Notes under the pieces: model-generated
What the model was told of the DNA's origin: nothing
Seen by the model: the letters and a program-made list of their open reading frames with translations, nothing else
Databases searched by the model: none
Shown: in pieces, positions 41,732 to 51,500 of the stretch
Numbering within the stretch: the first letter of the stretch is position 1
How the letters are laid out: every line of letters begins with the position of its first letter
Program-made: the position numbers and the translations under genes
Assembly: GCA_004014935.1 (NCBI GenBank)
Contig: CP025321.1
Coordinates: forward strand, 1,612,001-1,676,000
DNA from: Saccharomycopsis malanga
Lineage: Eukaryota > Ascomycota > Saccharomycetes > Ascoideales > Saccharomycopsidaceae
DNA length: 64,000 nt
Direction: 5' to 3'

Positions 41732-43021
41732 TCAAGCATCTCCACGATGAATAGCATGATAACGTTTACCTCTGACACCAAAGATCTTTTGGTTGAACTG
41801 GTAAACTTCTTGAGGATTCAAGTCGTTGAGTTCCCATTTGGTGGAACCGAAAATGTTGTTGGATCTTTCAAAAAGAACGTCCATCTTGTCTTTGAAGTTT
41901 TCCTCGAGCCAGACAAAGTCGCTAAGAGAGTCTTTTTCGTGATAACCGGTGACAAATATAGGACATTTTGTTTCAAGCAAACCGTCTACAGTTTTCAACC
42001 AGCTTTCGTTGTTGGATTGCGTGGCACCAAAGCCTGGATGGAAAAGGAAAAAACTATCCAAATATGGATCGTATGGGAAAAAATCTTGTGCTTCATGAAG
42101 CGTATGGAAATAATCAGTGTGATATACAAAACCCAACTCGCTATCTACACGTTTGATGATAGGATTAGGGCTTACTTCAAGCTTTTGCTTTTCGGCATTG
42201 TAAAGACATTCTGGCCCAATAAAGTGCAAGTCAATGGCGGTTCCAGGAAACAAATAACTGAGTTGTTTCCAGACATGGCCAGGAAGCTGCGATTCCGCTC
42301 TAGCACCAATGATGAAAAGCCTTAATGGCCGATCTTTCAAAGAGGACGAGGCTCTTACATCTGGATACAATGTGTATCGAAGGGCAGCCAACGATTTCAA
42401 ACCCTCCAAAGTTACAGGCCCTTTGGGCTTGAGAGCATAAGGGGAAAACTGATGCAATACAGAGCCTATGGTCAATGGATACGATAACATCTTAGTGATG
42501 GCAGCCAACTGGAACTCGCTGTCCATGGAAAGAAAAGATCTGGTATATAAAAAGGTGTCCCAATTGTTGAAATTCAAAGCCCGATCAAACTCTTGTTCTG
42601 CGGGGAAATTGAATTCTGGGAAAGGACGTCCAGATCTCAAATCGTGTTCGTAAATGTTCACTTTTTTCAAAAGTTGATATCTTTTTGATTCATGATAATT
42701 ACTGTCGGCCTCCCAGGCATCTTTTGAATGATGGGTTGGAATGCCCGAAATAGGACATGCGTAGTTGATTTCTTTATGGGTCACCGGGCATTTAGCATTG
42801 GCACGAATGAACGCAGCTCTTGTTCGCAAGTCTGTTGAAGGTGACGAATCCCAAGGATGGAATCTATTTTCCACTGTAGGATCATTTGGTGATGGTGGAG
42901 GATCCAAACCAAACACATTTCTGACAAAATTCGAAACATGCCGTTTTGATACCAAAGATTGCACCAAAGGATTACCTAAAGGTATCGAATTGTTCATTAT
43001 CGAAGTTCGTAAAAATGTCAT
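41732..43021 (-). CDS. MSS51: Mss51, COX1 mRNA translational activator
   Basis: A 429-residue mitochondrial protein. In yeast, Mss51 activates translation of the mitochondrial COX1 mRNA and binds newly made Cox1 during cytochrome c oxidase assembly. The N-terminus is basic with a presequence-like start (about residues 1-35). Two Cys-Pro motifs, KCPVTHK (Cys78) and ACPISG (Cys89), correspond to the heme-sensing CPX motifs of the family. The region to residue 140 (HSKDAWEAD) and the globular C-terminal half (LRLFIIGARAESQLPGHVW) fit the known fungal layout and the usual length of about 430 residues. The ATG at 43021 is used. Intact. Confidence 0.9.
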   Translation of the reverse strand: MTFLRTSIMNNSIPLGNPLVQSLVSKRHVSNFVRNVFGLDPPPSPNDPTVENRFHPWDSSPSTDLRTRAAFIRANAKCPVTHKEINYACPISGIPTHHSKDAWEADSNYHESKRYQLLKKVNIYEHDLRSGRPFPEFNFPAEQEFDRALNFNNWDTFLYTRSFLSMDSEFQLAAITKMLSYPLTIGSVLHQFSPYALKPKGPVTLEGLKSLAALRYTLYPDVRASSSLKDRPLRLFIIGARAESQLPGHVWKQLSYLFPGTAIDLHFIGPECLYNAEKQKLEVSPNPIIKRVDSELGFVYHTDYFHTLHEAQDFFPYDPYLDSFFLFHPGFGATQSNNESWLKTVDGLLETKCPIFVTGYHEKDSLSDFVWLEENFKDKMDVLFERSNNIFGSTKWELNDLNPQEVYQFNQKIFGVRGKRYHAIHRGDA

Positions 43022-43749
43022 ATCTAGTAAATAATCCTATTCAATGATGAAAAATAAGAAATATTTAATCAAATGTTGCTGTCAAACACTAGTCAATTAT
43101 TAATATTATATATATAAATTGCCCTACAATATTTATTATGAAATATATCACCCAATTAAGCACCTATCAACCATATAAAACCCTTTTAACCGTTATATTC
43201 ACAGCTTTAATCATCTCTAGTTAGATGCAAATTGTGCACCTAAAATGTTCTGATTTAAGAAAAAATTTCTCCAGTCATGTGGAAATCATGTGGGCTTATA
43301 ATAATAATAATATCTTATATTTCAGTTTGGTATATACATGTTATTTCTAAAGGGATTTGGTAAAATCATCATAATTTTCTAATTTAATAAACTGCAAAGT
43401 AAGAATTTATTGGTTCATGTGGTATTTCAGGCAGTTATACTTGCTTGTTCAGCATCGTAAAAAGTGTTCATCTTGGGAATCGAACCCGTGTTCCTGTTAT
43501 GTCTTGTTTTTCTCTTCTCCGAGAGCACGGACCACTGAGCCAAATGGCCCAGTGGCAGTAAGCATTTATTGGTCCAAATCTTTTTCTCCTTTCCAAGAGT
43601 ATGTTTAAATGTCCTGCCCAGCGGCTAGCTTTATTATTACATCCAAAAATCAATGGAATAGGCTACCCAATACTACAAGCATAATAGTTATACTTGATTT
43701 CGTCTACTTGGCTAATTGTAGCACGGTAAATAGCTGTTCAACGTTTATT
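43022..43749. other. Intergenic region with a full SINE
   Basis: It contains the MSS51 promoter side (43022-43290), one full SINE (43299-43556) with a head-side fragment behind it (43557-43625), and the MLH1 3' flank. No ORF of note. Confidence 0.6.
43299..43556 (-). repeat. tRNA-derived SINE, short variant with intact head
   Basis: Minus-strand head from 43556: GCCACTGGGCCATTTGGCTC and AGTGGTCCGTGCTCTCGG (A box), then a perfect B box GGGTTCGATTCCC (43475-43487), the TTTTTACGATGCTGAACAAG body, a shortened middle, ACCAAATCCCTTTAGAAATA, and an ATT tail at 43299-43311. The part between body and tail is shorter than in the copy at 49766. Confidence 0.88.
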
Positions 43750-46044
43750 TTAACAACGTTCAAAACATTTATAGAGCGATGGAAGGTTTGCAACTTCAAT
43801 AATGGAATTGAGTAGATCGTCTGTAGCCAAAAAACGTCTCTTTACGACATTGAGTAAGAAATCAATGCTTTTGTTATAAGAAACTAAAGCATCTGTATGT
43901 TCCCCATTTTTTAACTGGTCAAATTCAGACATGCTGTCAGGGACGTAAAAAAGAGCAATTTCCTTGAGGATTCCGTTTAAACAAGCTTTCTCATCAAAAT
44001 AATCAATTTTCAGAAGCAACTTGTAAATAAAAATAAAAAGTTTATTCATTGAAGGCACAAAGTTTTTGACAAGCAAAGGCAAAGACACTAATTTTGGGTC
44101 TTCTGGGTCGGTAATGTCTATAACTATACTGAAATACTCTTCAAACATGTCTTTCATGGCCACTAGCTGAGCTACAGACTCTTTTATAAACTGGTCATGT
44201 TGCTGTTGATTGTAATCTTCTTTTGAGGAGATTTTGGACAATACAAATTGAGCGCTTTCTTTGACCGACACTTCCTGTTTGAGAAATATCTTTCCAAAGT
44301 TTCCAAAATCAGAAAGGCCAATTTGATAAAACAAGTTGAAAAATAGTTTACCGTAGTCTACTAAAAACAAACTGATGTCCAGCTGAAACGTGAGCATGCG
44401 AGTAGAGTACTGGACAATTCCTACAAGAACAAACTTTGAGAATATCTCTGTCAATTCCTTGTTCACATGCCGTTCCACCTCTGCTCGAAGCTCCATTATG
44501 CTTTCTAAGTTGATGCTTGTTCTTTCATTAGCGATGAAAGTAAAGTTTTCTTTGTCAACCGAAGGAATGCTACAATCAAAACCACTGGAAGAAGCAGTAG
44601 ATGGGATCTCAAATAAAGAGGTTTCTAGATTGGAGTTGACTGGATTTATGGACATGTCTGTGTTGCTCAAAGAATCATCTGACATATCTTGTTCAACAAA
44701 CATTGGCTCGTCCTCATCAATTTGTTTCTGAGAAGAAATGTTTTGTGGTTTATTTTCCAAAGAATTCTTTGATAAAAGATAGGATGTGATTTTCTTTTGG
44801 CTGCTATCTACTCTTACTAAATTATAGTCCTGGACCTTAGGCTTTTGAGAGGCTCCATACGAAAAAGACAGCAATTGACTTTGATCCAACTTTTTCCGTT
44901 TCATACTTGGTTCGTCTACAACATTACGTTTAGCCAGTTTATCGCGAAGTTCACTTTTAGGAAACACCATTTGAGCTCTGAAAACCCGCAGGTCATCAAG
45001 TTTGCCTAGTTCCTGCTGCGCCAACTGGCAAACAAAGTGTATGATTTCATCTTCGTGTAAAAAACGCACCTCTTTTTTGGTTGGATGGACGTTGACATCC
45101 AAGTGGCTTGGCTTGATGTTGAGGCTTAAATACATGAATGGTTTGGCACCTTTTGGCAAATAAACGGAAAAGATGTTCATCAATGATTTTTTCAAAGGAT
45201 CGCAGTTTACTAGTCTATTATTGATAAAGAAAACAGTTTGGGCAGATTTCTTGTTGGTATTATAATTTGAGTTTGTAACAAGCCCTTTGACAGACAATAG
45301 GCCATGATCTGGATTTCCTTCTTTGCATTCGATGGAAACCAAATTATTCGCTACGTTTGACCCGTAAATGCTTCTTATCCGTTCTTTTACACTTTGGGTT
45401 TCTCTGATTGTTATGGCATTATGTGAATCGCCCATTTTTTTTACAGAAAAGCCTACATTTGCAGTATGGATTGCATACTTGTTTGCCACATCCAATATCT
45501 TGAGAAACTCCTCGTTTGGGGACTTGAGAGATTTCAACCGAGATATGAAGTTGTAAAACAAGTTTTCTACAGTGATTTGCGTGCCGTTTTTACCAGCAAT
45601 GGGCTTGGGATCAGCAGATTCTCCTGGTTTCTGCGGAACTAGATTTCCTTGCGAATAATGACAACGCCAGGCACACGGCGACTCTTTGGTCTTTGTCGTC
45701 ACTGATAAATGGGCAATATGCGATATACTGGCTAATGCTTCTCCTCGGAAACCATAGGTGGCAATGGAATTTAAGTCCTCAAATGTCTGCAATTTGGACG
45801 TAGTAAACCGTTGGCATAATATGGGCAAATCATCTTTCATAACTCCACTACCATTATCAGTGATCTGAAGCATCTTAATCCCACCTTCTTTTACAAGAAT
45901 TTGTATTGAAGTCGAACCAGCGTCTATGGAATTCTCCATCATCTCCTTCAATGCATTGGCAGGGGCAATAATAATCTCCCCCGCAGCTATTTTGTTCACC
46001 ACCGAAGGGTCCAAAGCCTTCAAATTAGTAAAAAAAAAACTCAT
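43750..46044 (-). CDS. MLH1: Mlh1 DNA mismatch-repair protein
   Basis: A 764-residue MutL homologue. With Pms1 it forms MutL-alpha in nuclear mismatch repair, and with Mlh3 it acts in meiotic crossing-over. The N-terminal GHKL ATPase shows ENSIDAG (catalytic Glu37), DNGSG, the GFRGEAL lid and NVHPTKKEVRF. The middle is a variable Ser/Asn-rich linker, and the C-terminal dimerisation domain ends in FERC, the invariant Mlh1 C-terminus that completes the partner's endonuclease site. Length matches yeast Mlh1 (769). Start at 46044; there is no upstream in-frame alternative that I can support. Intact. Confidence 0.97.
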   Translation of the reverse strand: MSFFFTNLKALDPSVVNKIAAGEIIIAPANALKEMMENSIDAGSTSIQILVKEGGIKMLQITDNGSGVMKDDLPILCQRFTTSKLQTFEDLNSIATYGFRGEALASISHIAHLSVTTKTKESPCAWRCHYSQGNLVPQKPGESADPKPIAGKNGTQITVENLFYNFISRLKSLKSPNEEFLKILDVANKYAIHTANVGFSVKKMGDSHNAITIRETQSVKERIRSIYGSNVANNLVSIECKEGNPDHGLLSVKGLVTNSNYNTNKKSAQTVFFINNRLVNCDPLKKSLMNIFSVYLPKGAKPFMYLSLNIKPSHLDVNVHPTKKEVRFLHEDEIIHFVCQLAQQELGKLDDLRVFRAQMVFPKSELRDKLAKRNVVDEPSMKRKKLDQSQLLSFSYGASQKPKVQDYNLVRVDSSQKKITSYLLSKNSLENKPQNISSQKQIDEDEPMFVEQDMSDDSLSNTDMSINPVNSNLETSLFEIPSTASSSGFDCSIPSVDKENFTFIANERTSINLESIMELRAEVERHVNKELTEIFSKFVLVGIVQYSTRMLTFQLDISLFLVDYGKLFFNLFYQIGLSDFGNFGKIFLKQEVSVKESAQFVLSKISSKEDYNQQQHDQFIKESVAQLVAMKDMFEEYFSIVIDITDPEDPKLVSLPLLVKNFVPSMNKLFIFIYKLLLKIDYFDEKACLNGILKEIALFYVPDSMSEFDQLKNGEHTDALVSYNKSIDFLLNVVKRRFLATDDLLNSIIEVANLPSLYKCFERC

Positions 46045-46384
46045 CTTTTCAGAAAATCACATTCTCGGCAAACACTTACCTTAATTACTCCCATTGCTCA
46101 TTATAAATTGCTTGTAAATTAGTTAGTAAACGCGTTAATAACTAAAAACTCATCGCAGCGCCACTGGACGGGGTTATTTAGCGGATAGTCTTGAAAAAGA
46201 GAAAAAGTCATACCAAACTATCATTTAGCGGATAATCTCGAAAAAGAGTCCTGGCAGGATAATTTGGCAAATTGTAGTCTCTAAAAAAGAAAAAAACCTG
46301 GCACGAATAGTTTAGCAAATTGTAGTGTCGAAAAAGAAAAAAATCTAACAGGCTCAAGGCTGAGTTGAATATGATTAACAAGTT

Positions 46385-46604
<220 letters not shown>

Positions 46605-47076
46605 GACTCATTGCAGAGTGCTAAAACCCGTTTATACAGTAAAAGTATCTAATAATTTTATAATGATAATTATAATAATCTTATATTTCGAGCCCCGTAG
46701 TCATATATGATATTAGAGGTCAACTTGGAGAGTAAGTTTAATGAGTTGTCTTTATAGGTGTTTTTAGAAATCTTTAATAAGTATACACTATTGCGTAGAA
46801 CCTCAATTACCATTTTAGATAGCTCACTATTCTAAGCACTAAAGACTCTATTCGCTAATTTCAGACTTCTTTTATCCATATGTAGCTGGCTGTTTTATTA
46901 CCATTATGCTAAGAATCGGCAACCACTGTTATAAATTTGATTGGTTAATGGTAATAAATTATATATTTCTTCAATAACACAGTGTCTTTACTAGCTTCAT
47001 ACTTGTAACAATAACTTAGATATTAATAGTTAAAGTAGTAAACAAAAAAAAAACTCTATAGGTCCTTAAGTATGTA

Positions 47077-47344
47077 CACAATATTAATAAGAAATTCTTA
47101 TATTTCGAGCCCAGTAAATGACAGTTTCGTACACGCTATGTAAAACCCAGTCATGCCCGAAAATTATAATTTTCCTATTTAATAAATTGATGAATAAGCA
47201 CTATTGGTTCAGGTCCTGTTTCAGACAGTTACACTTCAGCATCGTAAAAAGTTTCCGTGTCAGGAATCGAACCTGGGACTCTATTAGGTCTTTTTTCTCT
47301 TCTCTGAGAGCACTAACCACTGAGCCATCCGGCCCAGTGGCTCT
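47077..47344 (-). repeat. tRNA-derived SINE with 7-bp TSD
   Basis: Minus strand: head from 47344 (GAGCCACTGGGCCGGATGGC, TCAGTGGTTAGTGCTCTC), B box AGGTTCGATTCCT (47262-47274), shortened body, and tail near 47085. GTATGTA occurs on both sides (47070-47076 and 47345-47351), consistent with a target-site duplication. Confidence 0.85.
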
Positions 47345-47621
47345 GTATGTAAAGAACAAAACAACTTCGAGATGGAGATGAATACCGATAAAGCAACAAA
47401 GCAAGAACATTCAAAGAGTATTTTAAAGTGGAAATTGGGGGCACTCAACTATTCATGAATGTAAAAGCCCAGTTAAAGGTTGACTAGAATATATAGATAA
47501 CCTCTAATTACGTCCGCTTAGCAATTTATGGACACTTATAATATAAACTAGATGTGGGTGGGCCTATCTATCATCAAAGGATATTATTTGATAAATTTGA
47601 GCAAAAAACATCATAAACACA

Positions 47622-49547
47622 ATGTCATCCATAGGGCTTGGGAAGCCACCAGTAATATATCCCACTCCGTTGGATAACAGTAGCAGTTTTAGCCGGAGTC
47701 CCACTTTAAATCGGACAACGTCATCACCGTTGATTTCCCGGTACAGCAAGCGCCGAATCAAAAAGTTGGGCCACAAGAATGTGTTATCTCAAAAAGGTAA
47801 TTTGAGGCTGGCAGCATCAAATAAGACTAAACGAGAAGGCGTAGAAAAACGAGCAGGAGATTTAGAAGATGAAGATGAGGAAAACCCTATATATATCAAG
47901 GAAACAGAAGAGTACAAGTTGCATTTGATACGTAGAATATTTTTACCCAAAGTGTCTCTAGACACCAATATCAAAGACTATTTACCCGCAATGACATCTT
48001 CAAGTGCGGTTGATATCGAGTTGTACTGTTTTATAGGGCTTTTGTTCAAAAACTTTATCAATGAATGGTATTTTAAGATTACTGAAAACGACGAGTTTAT
48101 TTCCGAAGTGATAGATGTGGTTGCACACATCACCAGGAATCTAGAAACCAGGGTGCGAAAAATTAATTTGAACGATATGATCTTGGATTATATTCCGTAC
48201 ATTTTGGACCACCATAGACAATTTTATAGTTATTGTTTAAACAATTTGGACTCGCAGTTTATACAGTATAGTAGCATGGAAGAAGCATTTGATATGATGA
48301 ACAACCATCCAGCAATGTCTATGAAATTCAAGCAAAAACCAGCCCATGAAGAGGACTATAACCTTACATTTCAAGAAACATCATTTTATAATGATAGTAT
48401 AACAGATACCATGAATCTCACTGAAGAATTGAACAAATTGGAAGAAGACTATTTGGCCATGCTCTCCAAAGGCGCATTGGCGTTACTTTTGCCTGTAGAC
48501 GTGTCGGACTCCAATCTAGCTCGCTATTTTGTAAGAAGTGTCATGAGTAATATTGTGTTGAAAATCTTGACAAAACAGCTTTCAGAGCCTGATATCATTT
48601 ATACCATATTAATTTCGGCTTTCAAGTCATTGGATAAGAGCAAAGACTCTCAAAAGAATCTCAAAGTCGATGACGAACAAGTTCCCAAAACTATCAAAGC
48701 AAAAATTATAAATGTCTTTCGTACTGCAGGCCATATTATTGCTTATTCCACATCCACTGGGTCTTCTAGTCAGAATAACCTCACAAACCAACCAATTGTC
48801 AATAGATACATCTTCCAATTCTTGAATAACTTGTTCAACTTTGCAATTGAAAACCCTATATTATATATCATCATGAAATACTTTTCTCTCTGGTTTTTGT
48901 CTTACAATATAGATGAAATAAGCCATCTGAAACTGTTTAGAAAAAGATCCAAATCCTCTTCATCAAACGACAGTATACCAACCAATAATTCGCTTCAAAA
49001 TACTAGTAATCTTTTACAAAACTCACTCAACACTATAATCAACAGTCATTTATTTTCCATAAAAATCAACAAAATCCTTTATAATCTTTTTGAAAAATTG
49101 GTTTTACAGAGATTCTTCAAAAATGACATTTTCATCAGTTCCACCATAAAAATGGCAAGAAATATGATTTTCCCCACCGATGACAAAATGGGCCCCCCAA
49201 GAAAAATCCCCAACCAAGAAGAGTTGGAAAATATGAAAATAGAGTTGTTTTTATTGATGAAAAAAAATATTCCTTTTTGGTTCAAGTTGTTTATTTTCAA
49301 TGAGGTTGGAAACGAATGGATTCTGGAAAATATCAACCATCACAAGTCTCCAGACGAATACCAATCAAATAAATTTAGATCTTTGGTCAAAACTAAAACA
49401 GACTTTAAATTTTACCAATTCATCGAAAGTTTCAAATATCAAAAGTTTAATAGATTGTTGATATACAACTTGACTGACCACTTGTTTATTGAGTTGTTTC
49501 CAGAAATGAAGGACCTTACCCCTTCGGTTTTGGAAAAACATGAATAA
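47622..49547 (+). CDS. PXA-domain protein, Nvj3-like
   Basis: A 641-residue protein. After a basic, Ser-rich N-terminus (1-100), residues about 105-340 look like a PXA (PX-associated) domain: LPAMTSSSAVDIELYCFIGL, FINEWYFKI, and VVAHITRNLETRV with IPYILDHHRQFY. PXA domains occur in sorting-nexin-like proteins such as Mdm1 and in the short yeast protein Nvj3 at the nucleus-vacuole junction. No PX or RGS domain is visible. The C-terminal part (350-640) is helical and hydrophobic in places but has no clear membrane anchor. Orthology to Nvj3 is an inference. It is divergent from MLH1; the ATG at 47622 is the first in frame. Confidence 0.8.
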   Translation: MSSIGLGKPPVIYPTPLDNSSSFSRSPTLNRTTSSPLISRYSKRRIKKLGHKNVLSQKGNLRLAASNKTKREGVEKRAGDLEDEDEENPIYIKETEEYKLHLIRRIFLPKVSLDTNIKDYLPAMTSSSAVDIELYCFIGLLFKNFINEWYFKITENDEFISEVIDVVAHITRNLETRVRKINLNDMILDYIPYILDHHRQFYSYCLNNLDSQFIQYSSMEEAFDMMNNHPAMSMKFKQKPAHEEDYNLTFQETSFYNDSITDTMNLTEELNKLEEDYLAMLSKGALALLLPVDVSDSNLARYFVRSVMSNIVLKILTKQLSEPDIIYTILISAFKSLDKSKDSQKNLKVDDEQVPKTIKAKIINVFRTAGHIIAYSTSTGSSSQNNLTNQPIVNRYIFQFLNNLFNFAIENPILYIIMKYFSLWFLSYNIDEISHLKLFRKRSKSSSSNDSIPTNNSLQNTSNLLQNSLNTIINSHLFSIKINKILYNLFEKLVLQRFFKNDIFISSTIKMARNMIFPTDDKMGPPRKIPNQEELENMKIELFLLMKKNIPFWFKLFIFNEVGNEWILENINHHKSPDEYQSNKFRSLVKTKTDFKFYQFIESFKYQKFNRLLIYNLTDHLFIELFPEMKDLTPSVLEKHE

Positions 49548-49565
49548 GTTGTATTATATATATGG

Positions 49566-49600
49566 CCTCAACCACTGGGCCGGATGGCTCATTGCCAGAC
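49566..49600 (+). repeat. SINE head fragment in the 3' flank of the PXA gene
   Basis: CCTCAACCACTGGGCCGGAT followed by GGCTCATTGCC is the tRNA-like SINE head without body or tail, 20 bp after the stop codon. Confidence 0.6.
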
Positions 49601-49765
49601 GTATAAAGATGACATAATAATATAATTGTTGTGTAATGAAATAACTTGGGACAACAAGATGATTAGAATACATGATATTGAATACTTGTAACCTACAACG
49701 ATACTCTCTCTTCAACCTATAATTGCCTAATATTAGATATTAATCTTTTTTTATTCACCCTATTA

Positions 49766-50082
49766 ATAAATAATAATAATATCATATATTTCAAGCCCAG
49801 TACATATCAGTTTCGTATATACGCGCTATGTCTAAGGGGACTCGGTAAAACCCAGTGGGGAAAACCCAAAAAACTCCATAAACTTATCACTCAGTTGGAA
49901 GGTAAGTAGACTTGTTTCAAGGCCATCTTTCAGACAGTTGCCCTTGCCTGTGAAATCACGTTCAGCATCGTAAAAAGCAGAGAGTAAAAGTGTCGTCTTG
50001 GGAATCGAACCCGCGTTCCTGTTAGGTCTTGTTTTTTCTCTTCTCCGAGAGCTCTGACCACTGAGCCAAATGGCCCAGTAGC
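49766..50082 (-). repeat. tRNA-derived SINE, full length, 12-bp TSD
   Basis: This is the best reference copy (317 bp). On the minus strand: head GAAGCTACTGGGCCATTTGG, A box TGGCTCAGTGGTC (50056-50068), B box GGGTTCGATTCCC (50000-50012), the CTCTCTGCTTTTTACGATGC body, TGGGTTTTACCGAGTCCCCT, GGGCTTGAAATATATG and an ATT tail. The host sequence TTCACCCTATTA is duplicated exactly at 49754-49765 and 50083-50094. Head, body, tail and duplication together show retroposition by target-primed reverse transcription. Confidence 0.95.
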
Positions 50083-50234
50083 TTCACCCTATTATTGCCG
50101 AATAATAAACACTTATTGCCTGAGCAATAATGCATAAATTTACTAATTCAAGTCGTATTTAATCCAACTCACGTAGCCTTTTAATTGGCGAACAACCAAA
50201 CCCTTTTTATTTATATATACTATTATTATTTGAT

Positions 50235-50320
50235 ATGAGTATGGAGGAATGGTAGACGCGGTTCTTTAAGGTAGGATTTCAAACTTGTTTTGAATATGAG
50301 TTCAAGTCTCATTAATCATA
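50235..50320 (+). tRNA. tRNA-Leu-like sequence of mitochondrial type, possibly decayed
   Basis: It can be folded as a tRNA with acceptor ATGAGTA/TAATCAT (six of seven pairs), a D-loop GAATGGTAGA like bacterial and mitochondrial tRNA-Leu, an anticodon arm GTTCT-TTAAGGT-AGGAT with anticodon AAG, a long variable-arm hairpin TTCAAA...TTTGAA, and a perfect T-arm ATGAG-TTCAAGT-CTCAT. The D-stem has a mismatch, and the internal promoter boxes are poor for nuclear polymerase III. It may be a transferred mitochondrial tRNA rather than a working nuclear gene. Confidence 0.45.
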
Positions 50321-50569
50321 ATAGTAAACACTTGTATTCTACAGTAATACTAATATCATTTCACTCAGTCTTTTATTACCTAACATTAAATACCAATCTC
50401 TTTTCACTCACTTTTCAGTGCCTAACATTAAATACTTATTGCCGAATAACAAATACTAACAATTTACAATCATACTCTCTTTTAATTCACCCTAGTATTT
50501 CTCAATAATAAATATTTATTGCCTGGTACTAAATACTTGCCTTTTTTCATTCAACCTGTTATTGCCTAA

Positions 50570-50880
50570 TATTAATAATATTATCTTATATTTCAAGCCA
50601 GTATAGTTTCGTATGTCTAAAGGGATTTGGTAAAACCAATCATGTTCGAGAGTTATTATTTTCTTATTTAATAAAATGGAAAGTAACCACTAGACGTTGG
50701 TTCAGACAATTACGTTTGTTTGTTCAGCATTGTAAAAAGTGTCAATGCTGGGAATCGAACCCATGAGCTTGTTCAAAAGTATTACCCACTAAACTATCCT
50801 GCTAGTACCTTTTCCACTTCTCTGTGAGCATTAGCCACTCAACGGGGCCTTTTTCTCTCATCTAAAGCACCGCGGTTAAG
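50570..50880 (-). repeat. SINE, diverged copy with intact B box
   Basis: Minus strand: worn head between 50880 and 50770 that seems partly duplicated (two A-box-like blocks), a perfect B box GGGTTCGATTCCC (50750-50762), body TTTTTACAATGCTGAACAAA, ACCAAATCCCTTTAGACATA, and GGCTTGAAATATAAGATAAT with an ATT tail at 50570-50580. Confidence 0.8.
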
Positions 50881-50975
50881 CTACACATTGTACAAATTTG
50901 GAAAAACCGTTCGTTAAAAATATATGCTGAAAAAAGATATGAGGGTTGGAATAAAACAAAAGAATACAAAAGAAA

Positions 50976-51500
50976 TCACAAATCCTTGAAGAATTGGGTA
51001 CGCTCACGTCTAGGACCAATTTCTTCCTTTTTTAAAAAGGTGCCTGGAACAAGACTTCTGTAAGAACCAGTAGGAACAATATTACTGGTAGCGAACTCGT
51101 GAAACGTTCTTTCTGGCTGGTTGAATTGCAACAGTTGAAATAAACTTTGCAAACTGGTGACCCGTTCTCTATATTGTTGAGTACCCTCTGAAATGTCTTT
51201 AGCGCTGTTCTCAGCACCCATGAGAGACTGCAAAATGGTCTTACTTGTCTTCTTTTCCCACGCACTGTTGGCTGCATAGGTACCTAGAATTCCTACGGAA
51301 GATGCGACTATGAAGAGAACAGTGCTGTTGAATGGGCTTTCTGCTGGTCCAAGCTCTGGCCCATGGTGATGGTGGTCGTCATGATGGTCGTGATGTTCTT
51401 CATGTCCATGTCCACTAGCAGGAGCAGAATATGCTCTGGCTGCTATTATTATACGGCTTGATGCCCTCAATGGAGTACAAACACGAGCTGCAGATAGCAT
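50976..51500 (-). CDS. Mitochondrial His-rich small membrane protein, candidate complex I accessory subunit
   Basis: A 174-residue protein. It has a mitochondrial presequence-like start (MLSAARVCTPLRASSRIIIA, then ARAYSA with a likely cleavage after about residue 26), a histidine/aspartate-rich stretch (about 31-50), one membrane span (about 59-78, VLFIVASSVGILGTYAA) and a hydrophilic C-terminal matrix or intermembrane domain ending RERTQFFKDL. Size and plan resemble the roughly 18-kDa accessory subunits of fungal NADH:ubiquinone oxidoreductase, but I could not name the subunit with confidence. If correct, the yeast retains complex I. It is divergent from the gene at 52282. Confidence 0.7.
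   Translation of the reverse strand: MLSAARVCTPLRASSRIIIAARAYSAPASGHGHEEHHDHHDDHHHHGPELGPAESPFNSTVLFIVASSVGILGTYAANSAWEKKTSKTILQSLMGAENSAKDISEGTQQYRERVTSLQSLFQLLQFNQPERTFHEFATSNIVPTGSYRSLVPGTFLKKEEIGPRRERTQFFKDL

Larger units (their letters stand above)
49690..50570. repeat. Degenerate direct repeats around the SINE insertion site
   Basis: Several imperfect copies of a unit of roughly 60-70 bp are present (TATTGCCTAATATTA, TAAATACTTATTGCC, TTCA-x-TCACCCTATTATTGCC). They lie on both sides of the SINE at 49766-50082. The SINE split one TTCACCCTATTA/TTGCC unit. Confidence 0.6.

Noticed and set aside
49990-50075. Nuclear tRNA gene suggested by perfect A and B boxes
   Set aside because: There is no acceptor stem, anticodon arm or terminator in the right place; it is the head of a SINE, and similar heads recur at other loci with the same body.
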